From the NCBI GenBank assembly GCA_964568145.1, contig CAZMOZ010000002.1, forward strand, positions 62,001 through 126,000: a DNA stretch of 64,000 bases, read 5' to 3'. Position 1 is the first letter of the stretch; each line of letters starts with the position of its first letter. This stretch comes from DSVZ01 sp964568145. GTDB taxonomy: Bacteria; Verrucomicrobiota; Verrucomicrobiia; Limisphaerales; J093. The notes beneath the pieces are model-generated. The model did not search any database and had not been told where the DNA came from. It saw only the letters and a program-made list of their open reading frames with translations. This document shows positions 8,326-17,456 of this stretch, piece after piece. Made by a program: the position numbers and the translations under genes.

Positions 8326-9219
8326 TCAGCCTGCCAGCCAGTTCAAAATGGCCTTCTGGGTGTGCAACCGGTTTTCCGCCTGCCGGAAAATGGTGTCGGC
8401 GTGCGCCTCGAACGTGGCCTCGTCAATCTCATTGCCCCGGTACGCCGGCAGGCAGTGCATGACGAGCGCGTCCGGCCGGGCCAGCTTCAACAACGCCGCG
8501 TTGAGCTGGTAGCCTTGCAAATCCTGCCTGCGCCGCGCCTGCTCGGCTTCCTTGCCCATCGAGACCCACACGTCTGTGTAAAGCACGTCGGCGTCCTTCG
8601 CCGCGGCGTGAGGATCGGCCGTGACCACGGTGCGGCCCCCCGCGCGGTGGAGCAGCGCCGGCGCGGGCTGGTAGTCGGGCGGCGCGGCGATGCGGAGCTC
8701 GAAGCCCAGCTTGGCGGCGGCAAACACCCACGACCGCGCCACGTTGCACGCGCCGTCGCCCACGAACGTCACCACCCGGCCGGCGATCGGCCCGCGCAGC
8801 TCCTGGTACGTGAACACATCCGCCAGAATCTGGCACGGATGCTCGTCGTCCGTCAGCGCGTTCACCGTGGGAATGCCCGCGAAATGCGCGAAATCCTCGA
8901 CGTCGCGCTGGGCAAAGGTCCGCAGCACCGCGCCGTGCACCATGCGGCCGAGCACGCGGGCGGTGTCCTTGATGGGCTCGCCCCGGCCGAGCTGGATGTC
9001 GGCCGCGTTGAGGAACAGCGGCCGGCCGCCCAGCTCGTGGATGCCGACCTCGAACGACACCCGCGTGCGCGTGGAGGACTTGGAGAAGATCAGCGCCCAG
9101 GTCTGGCCGCTCAGCGGCCGGGGGTGCGTGGCGCGGTCGCGCTTGAACGTTGCGGTGTCCCGCAACACACGGTCCATGTCCGCGCGGTCCAGGGTCTCCA
9201 GGCTCAACAGATGTTTCAT
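8326..9219 (-). CDS. argF: Ornithine carbamoyltransferase
   Basis: A 297-residue enzyme starting MKHLLSLETLDR; an upstream in-frame start adds 7 residues. It makes citrulline from ornithine and carbamoyl phosphate in arginine synthesis. The carbamoyl-phosphate loop SSTRTRVSFEVG, the HPCQILAD motif, TDVWVSMG and the catalytic MHCLPAYRG (ornithine-site Cys) are all present and separate it from aspartate transcarbamoylase. Length is normal. No other arginine gene is nearby. Confidence 0.95.
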   Translation of the reverse strand: MKHLLSLETLDRADMDRVLRDTATFKRDRATHPRPLSGQTWALIFSKSSTRTRVSFEVGIHELGGRPLFLNAADIQLGRGEPIKDTARVLGRMVHGAVLRTFAQRDVEDFAHFAGIPTVNALTDDEHPCQILADVFTYQELRGPIAGRVVTFVGDGACNVARSWVFAAAKLGFELRIAAPPDYQPAPALLHRAGGRTVVTADPHAAAKDADVLYTDVWVSMGKEAEQARRRQDLQGYQLNAALLKLARPDALVMHCLPAYRGNEIDEATFEAHADTIFRQAENRLHTQKAILNWLAG

Positions 9220-9331
9220 GACGTTCGTTGGGCAAGCCACCAGCCCGGCCCACTGACCGGCTGGAAAGGGACAGTCTATAAAACCAGCGACGGGCCTTTG
9301 TCCACAAAGATTCGCGCGAACCGCTTGCGCG

Positions 9332-9516
9332 GATGCATCTCACTTCCGTGCCGGCAGCGGGCGGGTCGTAGGGGCCCAGGCGACCTCGCTGGGGCTGTGC
9401 CGCTGGCGACCCGTCTGCGACAGCCGCGGTCTGACGACCGCTGCCGCGGAAGATCCAGGGCTCGACGAAGCCGGATGGGAATCCGGCGCCACGAACCACT
9501 TCGGGTTTCGGCCTGA
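9332..9516. repeat. Mosaic of dispersed intergenic repeats
   Basis: This 185-bp stretch, in the gap between argF and the GH172 gene, is a patchwork of four repeat types found elsewhere in the window. 9332-9357 (GCATCTC...GTGCCGGCAG) recurs at 29206, 51549 and inverted at 36978. About 9375-9440 (GCCCAGGCGAC ... CGCGGTCTGACGACC) recurs at 36855-36921. CAGGGCTCGACGAAG near 9456 relates to 36934 and 51635. 9470-9516 is part of the palindromic element seen at 7046 and 38004. Confidence 0.65.
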
Positions 9517-9564
9517 AGCCATTCCAGGTTTGCCGGCCGGGCGGCGGCTGGGCCACACTCTGCC

Positions 9565-11193
9565 ATGCGCGTAATCCCCGTTTTATTCCTGGCCGTGGCC
9601 GTCCAACTCCCGGCCTTCGCCGCGTTGCTCGATGAGCTGGCCCGGCCCCAAACCGGCCGCTCGCGCCGGATCACCTCCACGATGCGCCAGGGCGAGGTCC
9701 GCCGCGGCGGCGCGGACCGCCAGCTTGATCCCCAGGCCGAGCCGATAGGCGACCGCGAGGAGGCCAGCAACTGGGACAACTTCCGCGTGCCCCCCGGCGA
9801 GACCCATGTGCTGATGGACCTGCGCGGCTCGGGCGTCATCACCCACCTCTGGCTGACCTTTCTGGGCCCGGAGCCGCAGGATTGGGCGCCGCAGGGCTCG
9901 GCCAACCACCAGGAGATGCTGCTGCGCATGTTCTGGGACGGGCGCGCGGAACCGGCGGTCGAGGCGCCCGTGGGCGACTTTTTCGCAAACTGCTTCGGCA
10001 AGCGCAGCGAGGTGGTCAGCCTGCCGGTGGTGGTCGAGGACGCCGACTCTTACAATTGTTTTTGGCCGATGCCGTTCCGGGAGGCCGCGCGGATCGAGAT
10101 CGTCAACCAGAGCGCCCGGCCGATCAGCCTGTTGTACTACAACATTGACTGGATCGAGAAACCGGTCCCGCCCGACACGCCGTACTTCCATGCCCGGTAC
10201 CGCCAGGAATACCCGGTGCGGAGCGGTCAGGACTACGTGGTGCTCGAGACCACCGGCAAGGGTCATTACGTGGGCACGGTGCTGGCCGTGCGCACCCGCA
10301 GCCCGGCGTGGTTCGGCGAGGGCGATGAAAAAATCTACGTGGACGGCGAGGCCAAGCCCTCGATCTGGGGCACCGGCACCGAGGATTACTTCCTCTCGGC
10401 CTGGGGCCTGAAAAAGACCGGCACGCCGTACTTCGGGGTGCCGTACTTCGACCAGTGGGGCATCGTGGGCGGCCACACCAGCGCCTACCGCTGGCACTTG
10501 GCCGACCCGATCGTCTTCAACACCGGCCTCAAGGTCACCTTCGAGCACTGGGGGTGGATTTCGCCCGATGAAAACCCCGACCGCAAAAGCATGAGCTGGA
10601 ACGAGCGCGAGGACGACTACGCCAGCGTCGCATTTTGGTACCAGACCGGCGCACCGTCTCCCCAACCGCCGGTGCCGCCCGCCACCGCCCGCCGCCTGCC
10701 CAGCCTCGAGCGCGTGATTGCGTGGACGCGCGATTTCGCGGACCCCGCCCATCACGGCGTCGGCCCCGCCGGCCCGCAGACCCTGGACTTGTACGAAGGC
10801 CCGCAATTGCTCTACCGGCCGCCGCAGGCCGAGGGCGCCTGGCTCGAGGTCCGCTTCCGGATCGAGAAAAAAGAGCCGCTGCGCTTGCTGCTCAACGCCA
10901 CGCAGAGCTACGACTTCGGCCGCTACCAGCCCTCGCTCAACGGCGTCAAACTCGGCGGCGCGCTGGACTTTTACAGCCCGCACATCGTTAACACCGAGTT
11001 CCACCTTCTGGATTTCTGGCCCGAGCCCGGCGACTACACGTTGCGCCTGGAGTGCGTGGGCAAGCACCCCGCCTCGCAGGGCCATTACCTCGGCCTCGAG
11101 TCGGTGCGCTTGCGCGAGCGCCGCCCCCGCGTGGCCGAGTACGGTCATGACCGGGACCGCGACTGGCGCACCAATCCCGTGCTGTACCGCTAA
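9565..11193 (+). CDS. Secreted DUF2961 / GH172-family protein
   Basis: A 542-residue protein with an N-terminal signal peptide (MRVIPVLFLAVAVQLPAFA). The DUF2961 core is clear: NWDNFRVPPGETHVLMDLRGSGVITHLWLT, the EAPVGDFFANCFG segment, the central IWGTGTEDYFLSAWG and YRWHLADPI. Characterised members, grouped as GH172, are exo-acting alpha-D-fructofuranosidases or D-arabinofuranosidases, so an exported glycan-degrading role is likely. A C-terminal beta-sandwich-like part (residues about 390-530) may be carbohydrate-binding. An Smr gene follows after 11 nt. Confidence 0.88.
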   Translation: MRVIPVLFLAVAVQLPAFAALLDELARPQTGRSRRITSTMRQGEVRRGGADRQLDPQAEPIGDREEASNWDNFRVPPGETHVLMDLRGSGVITHLWLTFLGPEPQDWAPQGSANHQEMLLRMFWDGRAEPAVEAPVGDFFANCFGKRSEVVSLPVVVEDADSYNCFWPMPFREAARIEIVNQSARPISLLYYNIDWIEKPVPPDTPYFHARYRQEYPVRSGQDYVVLETTGKGHYVGTVLAVRTRSPAWFGEGDEKIYVDGEAKPSIWGTGTEDYFLSAWGLKKTGTPYFGVPYFDQWGIVGGHTSAYRWHLADPIVFNTGLKVTFEHWGWISPDENPDRKSMSWNEREDDYASVAFWYQTGAPSPQPPVPPATARRLPSLERVIAWTRDFADPAHHGVGPAGPQTLDLYEGPQLLYRPPQAEGAWLEVRFRIEKKEPLRLLLNATQSYDFGRYQPSLNGVKLGGALDFYSPHIVNTEFHLLDFWPEPGDYTLRLECVGKHPASQGHYLGLESVRLRERRPRVAEYGHDRDRDWRTNPVLYR

Positions 11194-11204
11194 CACTGGC
11201 GCGC

Positions 11205-11525
11205 ATGGCAACGCCCGAGCTCCCGCCCGAACCCGGTCCGGACGCCGTGGTGCCGCTGCCCCTGGAGGGCGTGCTGGACCTGCACACCTTCCCGCCGCGC
11301 GTCGTGGGCGACCTGGTGCGCGATTACCTCGAGGCCTGCCGGGCGCGGGGGGTCCTCGAGGTGCGGATCATCCACGGCAAGGGCAGCGGCCACTTGCGCC
11401 GCTCGGTGCACGCCCTGCTGGCCCGGCTTCCGGCCGTGGCGCGCTTCGCGGAAGCCGGACCCCACTTCGGCGGCACGGGCGCCACGCTGGTGTGGCTCAA
11501 GCCGCCCAAGCCGCCGGCAAAGTAA
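11205..11525 (+). CDS. Smr-domain protein
   Basis: A 106-residue stand-alone Smr domain. The LDLHTFPPRVVGDLVRDYL helix (LDLH motif), RIIHGKGSGHLRRSVHALL (HGxG motif) and the GGTGATLVWL end define the family. Smr domains, as in the C-terminus of MutS2, bind or nick branched nucleic acid or cleave RNA; the single-domain bacterial versions are little studied. It lies 11 nt after the GH172 gene and is probably co-transcribed. Confidence 0.9.
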   Translation: MATPELPPEPGPDAVVPLPLEGVLDLHTFPPRVVGDLVRDYLEACRARGVLEVRIIHGKGSGHLRRSVHALLARLPAVARFAEAGPHFGGTGATLVWLKPPKPPAK

Positions 11526-11618
11526 GGCACCCGCATGGCCGGGCCCGCACTTGTGGCCGGTTCTCCACTTTCAGTCCCTGGCCCGGTTACAGCGGCTGAG
11601 CGTCGGAGTGCCAAAGTG

Positions 11619-11644
11619 AAAAAAGGCGGGGCAAAAGCCCCGCC
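11619..11644 (-). terminator. Rho-independent terminator of the fasciclin gene
   Basis: GGCGGGGC/GCCCCGCC forms an 8-bp perfect stem with a 4-nt loop. Read on the minus strand it is followed by a run of six T, placed 45 nt beyond the stop codon of the leftward fasciclin gene. Confidence 0.85.
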
Positions 11645-11688
11645 CGGTTGTGTTCAACTCCCGTTTTCCCACCCCCACCGGGGGCAAC

Positions 11689-12225
11689 TCAAAGTTGCGC
11701 CTTTGGCAGGATGACGGTGTCAATCACGTGAATGACCCCGTTGCTGGCCAGCACATCGGTCTTCACGACCGTGGCGTTGTCCACCTTCACCTTGTTGTCC
11801 ACGACCTGAATGTTGACCTTCTGGCCGTTCACGGTCTTGGCATGCATCGGCTTGACGTCGGCGGCCATGACCTTACCGGGAAGGACGTGGTAGGTCAGAA
11901 CGGCCTTGAGTTGCTCGCGATTTTCGGGCTTGAGCAGGTTTTCGACCGTGCCCGCCGGGAGTTTCGCGAAGGCTTCGTCAGTCGGGGCAAACACGGTGAA
12001 GGGGCCTTCCCCTTGGAGCACGTCCACCAGTCCCGCAGCCTTCACTGCTGCCACGAGGGTCTTGAAGCTGCCTGCTTCGCTGGCCACCGCGACGATCGTC
12101 TTGGAGCCGTGCGCGGCGCTGGTGGTGCTGGTGGTGTACTTGTCCGCGGAGCAAGTGTCCGCCCAAACGGGCGCGCCCAAGATACCCGCCGCCATGAGTG
12201 CGATCATCGAGTGTTTCAGTGTCAT
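11689..12225 (-). CDS. Secreted fasciclin-domain (FAS1) protein
   Basis: A 178-residue protein when started at the ATG at 12225, which opens a clear signal peptide (MTLKHSMIALMAAGILGAPVWA) and is preceded by a GAGAGA purine stretch. The remainder is one FAS1 domain: FKTLVAAVKAAGLVDVLQGE, the FTVFAPTDEAFAKLPAGTV H1 region, TYHVLPGKVMAADV and the H2 region ASNGVIHVIDTVILPK. FAS1 domains mediate adhesion at the cell surface. It is monocistronic with its own terminator. The 295-bp gap to the divergent NADH dehydrogenase gene presumably carries both promoters, but none stood out. Confidence 0.92.
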   Translation of the reverse strand: MTLKHSMIALMAAGILGAPVWADTCSADKYTTSTTSAAHGSKTIVAVASEAGSFKTLVAAVKAAGLVDVLQGEGPFTVFAPTDEAFAKLPAGTVENLLKPENREQLKAVLTYHVLPGKVMAADVKPMHAKTVNGQKVNIQVVDNKVKVDNATVVKTDVLASNGVIHVIDTVILPKAQL

Positions 12226-12520
12226 GTTTGTGTGTCTCTCTGTTATCAACCGAGGTTTTTGTCTGTGTGCGGCTGCTCGCCGCGGCCGGCCACCGGGGTT
12301 CACTTCGTGCAACCCGTGGCGTTGCCGGCTTGCGTCATTTCCCCACTCGGGAACGACGCGGCAAAGTGCACCCGGTTTTTCGCTCGTCAAATATTTGTCT
12401 GCTTTTTGTCTAGAAATTTACGGATGCTCCAGACTTTTGTCCAAGCTACTTGTTTTCAATACCTTGACAGAATCACACGTGGGGATTTGCGCATCTTCGG
12501 GCCTGACGCAGCTTGTTTTT

Positions 12521-13876
12521 ATGAACAAAACGGTGTCGCATGTCGTGGTTCTGGGGGCTGGATTTGGAGGCTTGGAATTTTGCAAACGGATGAAGTGCGC
12601 CCCAGCGCGTATCACCTTGGTGGATCGGCAAAACCACCACCTCTTTCAACCGCTGCTCTACCAAGTGGCCACGTCGGGCTTGTCCGCGCCCGACATCGCG
12701 GAGCCGGTGCGGGCCATCCTTTCCCGCAGCCGCAACACCACCATCCTGCTGGACGAGGTGGTGGGAGTGGACCTGGCCGCGCGGCGCGTGCGTCTGGCGC
12801 AACACACGCTGGACTACGATTACCTGGTGCTCGCGTTGGGCGGGGTGACCAACTACTTCGGACACCCGGAATGGGCCGAGTTTGCTCCGGGGCTGAAATC
12901 GCTGGACGACGCCCTGCGCATCCGGCGCAACGTGTTGCTCGCGTTCGAGCGGGCCGAAGGTGCCCAGACCGAGGCCGAGCGCCGGCGCCTGACGACCCTC
13001 GTGGTGGTGGGGGGCGGCCCCACCGGCGTCGAGCTCGCCGGCGCGTTCGCCGAATTGACCAAGGTAGTGCTCAAGCGCGATTTCCGCCGCATAGACCCGG
13101 CAGCCGCGCGCGTGGTGCTCCTCGAGGCGGGGCCGCGGTTGCTGGCGCATCTTCCGCCGCACTTGTCGGCCTATGCCGCCCAAAAACTCACTCGCATGGG
13201 GGTCGAGGTGCGCACCGGTGTCCCCGTGCGGGAAATACGGCGCGAGCACGTCGAGCTCGCCGACGGCACCGTCATCCCGGCGGCAAACATCATTTGGGCG
13301 GCGGGCGTCGCGGCGAATCCTCTGACGCAGGGGCTGGGAGTTGAACTGGACCGCGCCGGCCGCGTGAAAGTATGTCCTGATCTCAGTGTGCCGGGGCATC
13401 CCGAAGTCTTCGCGATCGGAGACCTGGCCCTCGTGTTCGACGAAGCGGGACGACCGGTACCCGGGGTTTCGCCCGCGGCCATGCAGATGGCCCGGCACGT
13501 GGCGCGCCTGATTCAACGCGAGCTGCGCCACGGAGCCGCGGCGTCGCCGTCGCGCCCCGCCTTCCATTACTGGGACAAGGGCACGATGGCCACCATCGGT
13601 CGCTCCGCCGCGGTCGCGAAGATCGGCGCGCTGGAATTCACCGGCTGGCCCGCCTGGCTGGCGTGGCTGCTGGTTCACCTGATCTTCCTGATCGGGTTCG
13701 ACAACAAGCTCGGGGTGTTGCTGCAATGGGCTTACTCGTACTTCACGTGGAAACGCGGCGCGCGGATTATCACCGGCCTGTCGGAGGTGCCGGCGGCGTC
13801 GTGCGAACCGGGACGCCCGCGACCGCAAGACGCCCGTCTGCCGGCTCTGAAATCGGAGCTCTCGGGGGTGGTGTAA
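12521..13876 (+). CDS. Type II NADH dehydrogenase (NAD(P)/FAD-dependent oxidoreductase)
   Basis: A 451-residue flavoprotein starting MNKTVSHVVVLGAGFGG. The first dinucleotide fold (GAGFGGLEF) binds FAD; the second (VVVGGGPTGVELAGAF, near residue 165) binds NADH; FAIGDLA near residue 295 is the C-terminal FAD motif. A hydrophobic segment WLAWLLVHLIFLIGFDNKLGVLLQW near residue 390 followed by YFTWKRGARIIT is the membrane-attachment region of NDH-2 enzymes. It transfers electrons from NADH to quinone without proton pumping. It is divergent from the fasciclin gene. Confidence 0.93.
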   Translation: MNKTVSHVVVLGAGFGGLEFCKRMKCAPARITLVDRQNHHLFQPLLYQVATSGLSAPDIAEPVRAILSRSRNTTILLDEVVGVDLAARRVRLAQHTLDYDYLVLALGGVTNYFGHPEWAEFAPGLKSLDDALRIRRNVLLAFERAEGAQTEAERRRLTTLVVVGGGPTGVELAGAFAELTKVVLKRDFRRIDPAAARVVLLEAGPRLLAHLPPHLSAYAAQKLTRMGVEVRTGVPVREIRREHVELADGTVIPAANIIWAAGVAANPLTQGLGVELDRAGRVKVCPDLSVPGHPEVFAIGDLALVFDEAGRPVPGVSPAAMQMARHVARLIQRELRHGAAASPSRPAFHYWDKGTMATIGRSAAVAKIGALEFTGWPAWLAWLLVHLIFLIGFDNKLGVLLQWAYSYFTWKRGARIITGLSEVPAASCEPGRPRPQDARLPALKSELSGVV

Positions 13877-13927
13877 GCCAGCCGCCGTGCCCGGCGTGAG
13901 TGTAGTCGGGGTGGGGCGCTTTTTCCT

Positions 13928-16360
13928 TCAGTGCGGAGCAAAGCCGCTTTGCAGCGGGCGGCCGTCCACATCTTCCACGCGCCAACGCCCCGGCGCCAGC
14001 CGCAGCGTCAGTGCCCCCGTGTCGCTGGTGAACAGCACCGGGCATTCCGTGCGTGCCAGCCGCGCCCGCAGCACCGGGCTGGCCCGGGCGCTGGTGGGCG
14101 TTTCATCATCGGCCACGATCACCACGCGCGGCCGGACCGCCTCCAGCAAGGCCGGCTCCAGCGGCTCTTCCGCTGTGGGCAAGCCGGCGAGGACAATGTC
14201 CGCGCGCAGGTCCGGCTCCCGTGCCCGCAGGGCTTGCTGGCCGAGCCGGCCCAGGTCCGAAAGCAGCAGCACCCGCCAACCGGCCACCTCGGCGCGCAGC
14301 ACCAGCGCGGCGTCGTCGGCGCGCGCGAACCGGTCGGCGGCCTCCGGGTGCAACACCGTCCAGCCGGCCAATGTGTCGCCGCGCGCCACGGTTCGCCACC
14401 GTTCAGGCGTTGTGGCGAGCCGGTCCAAGAAGGCGCGGTACGCCGGGGAGCGAAACCGTGCGGGGCCGGTCCAAACCGCGCCCGGATGGAAGTTGGAAAC
14501 GATCAGCTCCGCGCCGCCCACGTGGCGGACATCACCGTGGGTAAGCGCGAAATAGGCGAGCCGGTTCACGCCCTGCGCCCGGAGAAACGGAACCACCACG
14601 TGTTCCGCATTGCGGGCGTTGCCGGCGTCCACCAACAGATCGCGCGCCCGGCCCGGCGCGTCCCCCCACACGGCCGCGCCGCCGTTCAGGGGCAAGAGCG
14701 TCAGGCGGGTTTCCTGGCGCGGGCGGGCGTACACGACCCACCCGCCCAGCACCAGCCCGCCCGCCAGGACCGCGCTCAGCGCCCGTCGCCCCGGTCGCCA
14801 CGCCCATCCGTTCGCCAGTCCGATCAGCGTCGCGTAGTAAACGGCCATCGCCGGCCAGCCCGGGTCGGGCACGTAAAAAAAGGCGCGCGGCAGCCCGGCC
14901 GCCCATTCGCTCACGCGCACCATGCAGCTCATCCAGAACCACGCGCCGTGGCTGAACAGACCGGTCAACACCGGCAGCCAGTCGCCGCAGGCCAGCGCGC
15001 CCACGGCGGACATCAGGGCCAGGCTGCCCAGCGGGACCACCAGCACATTGGCCGGCAGACTCACCGGCGTGAGCAGGTGGAAATAATGCGCGATCAACGG
15101 CAGCGACCCCAGCCAGGCCGCCAGCGACACGGCCAGGCTGAACGTGACCCCGCGCACCACCGGATCGAGCCAGCGCCGCCAGCGCGGCAGCAGTTCCGCG
15201 GGCAACAACGGGTCGTGCCGCCACCACCGGTCGCGCAGCCGCACCAGTGGCGGTACCACCAGCGCCAGACTCAACACCACGGTGAACGAGAGTTGGAACC
15301 CGGCCTGGAACAGTTGGCGCGGCTCCCACAACAGGATCAACAACGCTGCCGTGGCCAGCGAGTTCAACAACTGCCCCGGCCGGTGCATCGCCCAGCCGAG
15401 GATCACCGCGGACATCATGACCGTGGCCCGCACGGCCGAGGGCTGCCAGCCCGTGGCCGCGGCGTAAAACCACAACAACGGCACCGCCGCCAGTCCCGTG
15501 GCGCCCCGCGGCACCCGCGCCACGCGCAACAAACTCACCAGCACCCCGGCCACGAGCGCGATGTGCAGCCCGCTGATGGCAAACAAGTGCATCGTGCCCG
15601 AGCGCATGAACGGCTCGGCCACCTCATCCGTGAGCGCCGTGCGCCAGCCCAGCGTCATCGCCCACAGCAGCCGCAAAGGTTCATCCTCCCCCGGCAGGTG
15701 CCGCGCCAGCGTGCGTTGCGCCCAGGCCCGGAAGCGGTCCGGCAGCGGCGGGCGCGCGGGCTGCGCGCTCGCGGCCAGGCGCCAGTCCCCCGGGTCGCGC
15801 GCCTCCAGTACCCGGTCCAGCCCCTGCCCGTAGAAGTACCGGCGGGCGTCAAACAAACCGGGCGCGCGCGGCGGCCGGGGCGGACGCAACACGCCAAAGA
15901 CCTCCACGACCCGACCGGCAAAAAACTCCGGGCCCAACTCGCCCCGGGTGGTCACCGCCACGCGACCCGCCGCCGGTTCCCACCGGCCGTCGCGCTCAAG
16001 CGCCTGCACGTGCACCACGGCCACCGAGCGCACGGTGTCCTCCGGTCCCCAGCCGGTGACGCGCAGTTCCGACGCGCTGGCGAGCACGCCCCGCACAGTG
16101 ACCAGCACCGGTTCGGCACCCGCCACGCGCCGTAGATCGTGCGGCGCCAGCACGGCCGTGCGCACCTGGAGATTCAAAAAACCCACCGCCCCGGCCAAAA
16201 CCGCCAGTGCCCAGGGCCGGCCCCGGGGCCAGATCGCAAACACCACGAGCGCACCGAAGCCCGCGGCAAAACCCGTCAGCAGGGCTGGCGGCGTCCCGGC
16301 ACCCAGCAACACTCCGCCCGCGTAGCAAACGGCCACGGGCAGCAACGGGTACTTCAACAT
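13928..16360 (-). CDS. comEC: ComEC/Rec2-family DNA-uptake channel protein
   Basis: An 810-residue polytopic membrane protein started at the ATG at 16360 (MLKYPLLPVAVCYAGG). N-terminal hydrophobic helices and an OB-like DUF4131 part are followed by the competence domain with FAISGLHIALVAG and GWQPSAVRATVMM, both hallmarks. From about residue 570 there is a metallo-beta-lactamase-like domain (DLLVDAGNARNAEHVVVPFL, FALTHGDVRHVGGAEL). ComEC moves single-stranded DNA into the cytosol during transformation. The metal-binding motif is degenerate: HGDVRH instead of HxHxDH. No other competence gene is adjacent. Confidence 0.92.
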   Translation of the reverse strand: MLKYPLLPVAVCYAGGVLLGAGTPPALLTGFAAGFGALVVFAIWPRGRPWALAVLAGAVGFLNLQVRTAVLAPHDLRRVAGAEPVLVTVRGVLASASELRVTGWGPEDTVRSVAVVHVQALERDGRWEPAAGRVAVTTRGELGPEFFAGRVVEVFGVLRPPRPPRAPGLFDARRYFYGQGLDRVLEARDPGDWRLAASAQPARPPLPDRFRAWAQRTLARHLPGEDEPLRLLWAMTLGWRTALTDEVAEPFMRSGTMHLFAISGLHIALVAGVLVSLLRVARVPRGATGLAAVPLLWFYAAATGWQPSAVRATVMMSAVILGWAMHRPGQLLNSLATAALLILLWEPRQLFQAGFQLSFTVVLSLALVVPPLVRLRDRWWRHDPLLPAELLPRWRRWLDPVVRGVTFSLAVSLAAWLGSLPLIAHYFHLLTPVSLPANVLVVPLGSLALMSAVGALACGDWLPVLTGLFSHGAWFWMSCMVRVSEWAAGLPRAFFYVPDPGWPAMAVYYATLIGLANGWAWRPGRRALSAVLAGGLVLGGWVVYARPRQETRLTLLPLNGGAAVWGDAPGRARDLLVDAGNARNAEHVVVPFLRAQGVNRLAYFALTHGDVRHVGGAELIVSNFHPGAVWTGPARFRSPAYRAFLDRLATTPERWRTVARGDTLAGWTVLHPEAADRFARADDAALVLRAEVAGWRVLLLSDLGRLGQQALRAREPDLRADIVLAGLPTAEEPLEPALLEAVRPRVVIVADDETPTSARASPVLRARLARTECPVLFTSDTGALTLRLAPGRWRVEDVDGRPLQSGFAPH

Positions 16361-16485
16361 GGCTCGGACAGGGACGGCGCGCTGGGTTCGCCGCCCAGCA
16401 AAACACGGTATCGCCCTGCTCCGCAAGCCGTGGCGTTTCCCCGGCGTGGCACCGCGCCGCCAAGGACGCTTCCAAGCAGGAAAGG

Positions 16486-16728
16486 TCCGAAGGCCGAAGG
16501 CCGAAGACAGGAGTCGGAAGCCAGAAGCCAGGAGTCAGAAGTCAGAAGGCGGAGGCCGGAGGCCGGAGGCCAGATGCCAGATACCGGAGGCCGGATACCG
16601 GAGGCCGGTGGCCGATTCACCACCCGATCTGCCAGTTTTCGCCTTCCCCTTTTGGCCATTACCCCGTTTGGTCGGGTCGTCTTTTTCTGAGTTTCTGAGT
16701 TTCGGCTTGGCCGAAGGCCGGCGGTGGG
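16486..16728. repeat. Heptanucleotide-repeat element A (intergenic)
   Basis: Positions 16486-16611 are 18 consecutive 7-bp units without a phase slip (TCCGAAG, GCCGAAG, ACAGGAG ... CCAGATG, CCAGATA, CCGGAGG). A flank of about 115 bp follows (TTTTGGCC, CTTTTTCTGA, TTTCGGCTTGGCC, then GGCCGGCGG at its end). Element B at 20707-20945 has the same array start and the same flank. Together with some inverted repeats it fills the 16361-16854 gap. No coding region is seen there. Confidence 0.85.
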
Positions 16729-16854
16729 TTGTTGCCTGTCTGCCGGCGGGCGTCTGCCGGCGGGCCGTCCGGCCCGTGGTGGCTGGCGACCGGTAGGATG
16801 CCGCGGAGTCGGCGTCGCCCTTGGCCGGCCGCAGCCCAGCTCTACCCAATCGAA

Positions 16855-17427
16855 TCAACCGTCCCTGTTGGCGCGGCGGCTGGAAGACCCGGTCGGAGCA
16901 GGCCGCCGCCGCGCCGCCAGGAGCCCCAGCCCGCCGCCCAGCGCCAGCAACGTCCTCGCCTCCGGCTCTGGCACCAGACAGAAGCTCTGCAGACCGTACG
17001 GAACGTTCGGTGTGCCAGGCGGCATGACCGTCCACATGGGCACGATGTTCGAGACGCCGTATTTGCCCCCGGCCGCCACCGCCTCCTCGAAACTGGCGCC
17101 CGCCCGCGCCTCCCAGGCCCGCAGTTGGGTATAGACCAGATCGGCGATGGCGTTGGGGATCGTGATGGCGACGCCGTAAATGTAGCCCGCCCTTTCCCCG
17201 GTTCTGAACGGCATGACCCAGCCCACCGGGCTCAGGCTGTCCGGCGTCCGGCCCGCATACACCTGGGCCAGATAGGCCGCACCGGCCAAGCGCGTGGCAC
17301 AATCCGTGTCAAAGACTGGCGCATCAATGCCGGCAATACTGAAGCGGTTGCCGAAGCTGATCTGACCTTGCGCCCAAGCCTGCACCGATCCGGCGCAAAT
17401 CAGCAACACGGTCGGGAACAATTTCAT
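16855..17427 (-). CDS. PEP-CTERM sorting-domain protein
   Basis: A 190-residue secreted protein. The ATG at 17427 has a good GGAGG ribosome-binding site 5 nt upstream and opens a signal peptide (MKLFPTVLLICAGSVQAWA). The C-terminus has VPEPEARTLLALGGGLGLLAARRR, a PEP-CTERM tag: VPEP motif, hydrophobic segment and basic patch, with a further basic tail. Such tags are cleaved by an exosortase during export to the surface or matrix. The central part has no recognised domain. It begins 29 nt after the large secreted protein gene and is likely its operon partner. Confidence 0.85.
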   Translation of the reverse strand: MKLFPTVLLICAGSVQAWAQGQISFGNRFSIAGIDAPVFDTDCATRLAGAAYLAQVYAGRTPDSLSPVGWVMPFRTGERAGYIYGVAITIPNAIADLVYTQLRAWEARAGASFEEAVAAGGKYGVSNIVPMWTVMPPGTPNVPYGLQSFCLVPEPEARTLLALGGGLGLLAARRRPAPTGSSSRRANRDG

Positions 17428-17456
17428 AAAACCTCCATCGTCTGGCTCTCCAAGGT

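Noticed and set aside
9583..11211. 542-residue open frame antisense to the GH172 gene
   Set aside because: It is a GC-rich shadow frame with Arg/Gly/Ala/Val-rich composition and no domain, opposite a well-supported gene.
12464..12490. TTGACA as promoter of the NADH dehydrogenase gene
   Set aside because: The -35 hexamer is perfect, but no acceptable -10 hexamer lies 16-18 nt downstream.
13931..16135. 734-residue open frame antisense to comEC
   Set aside because: Arg/His/Gln-rich shadow of a gene with clear ComEC motifs on the other strand.
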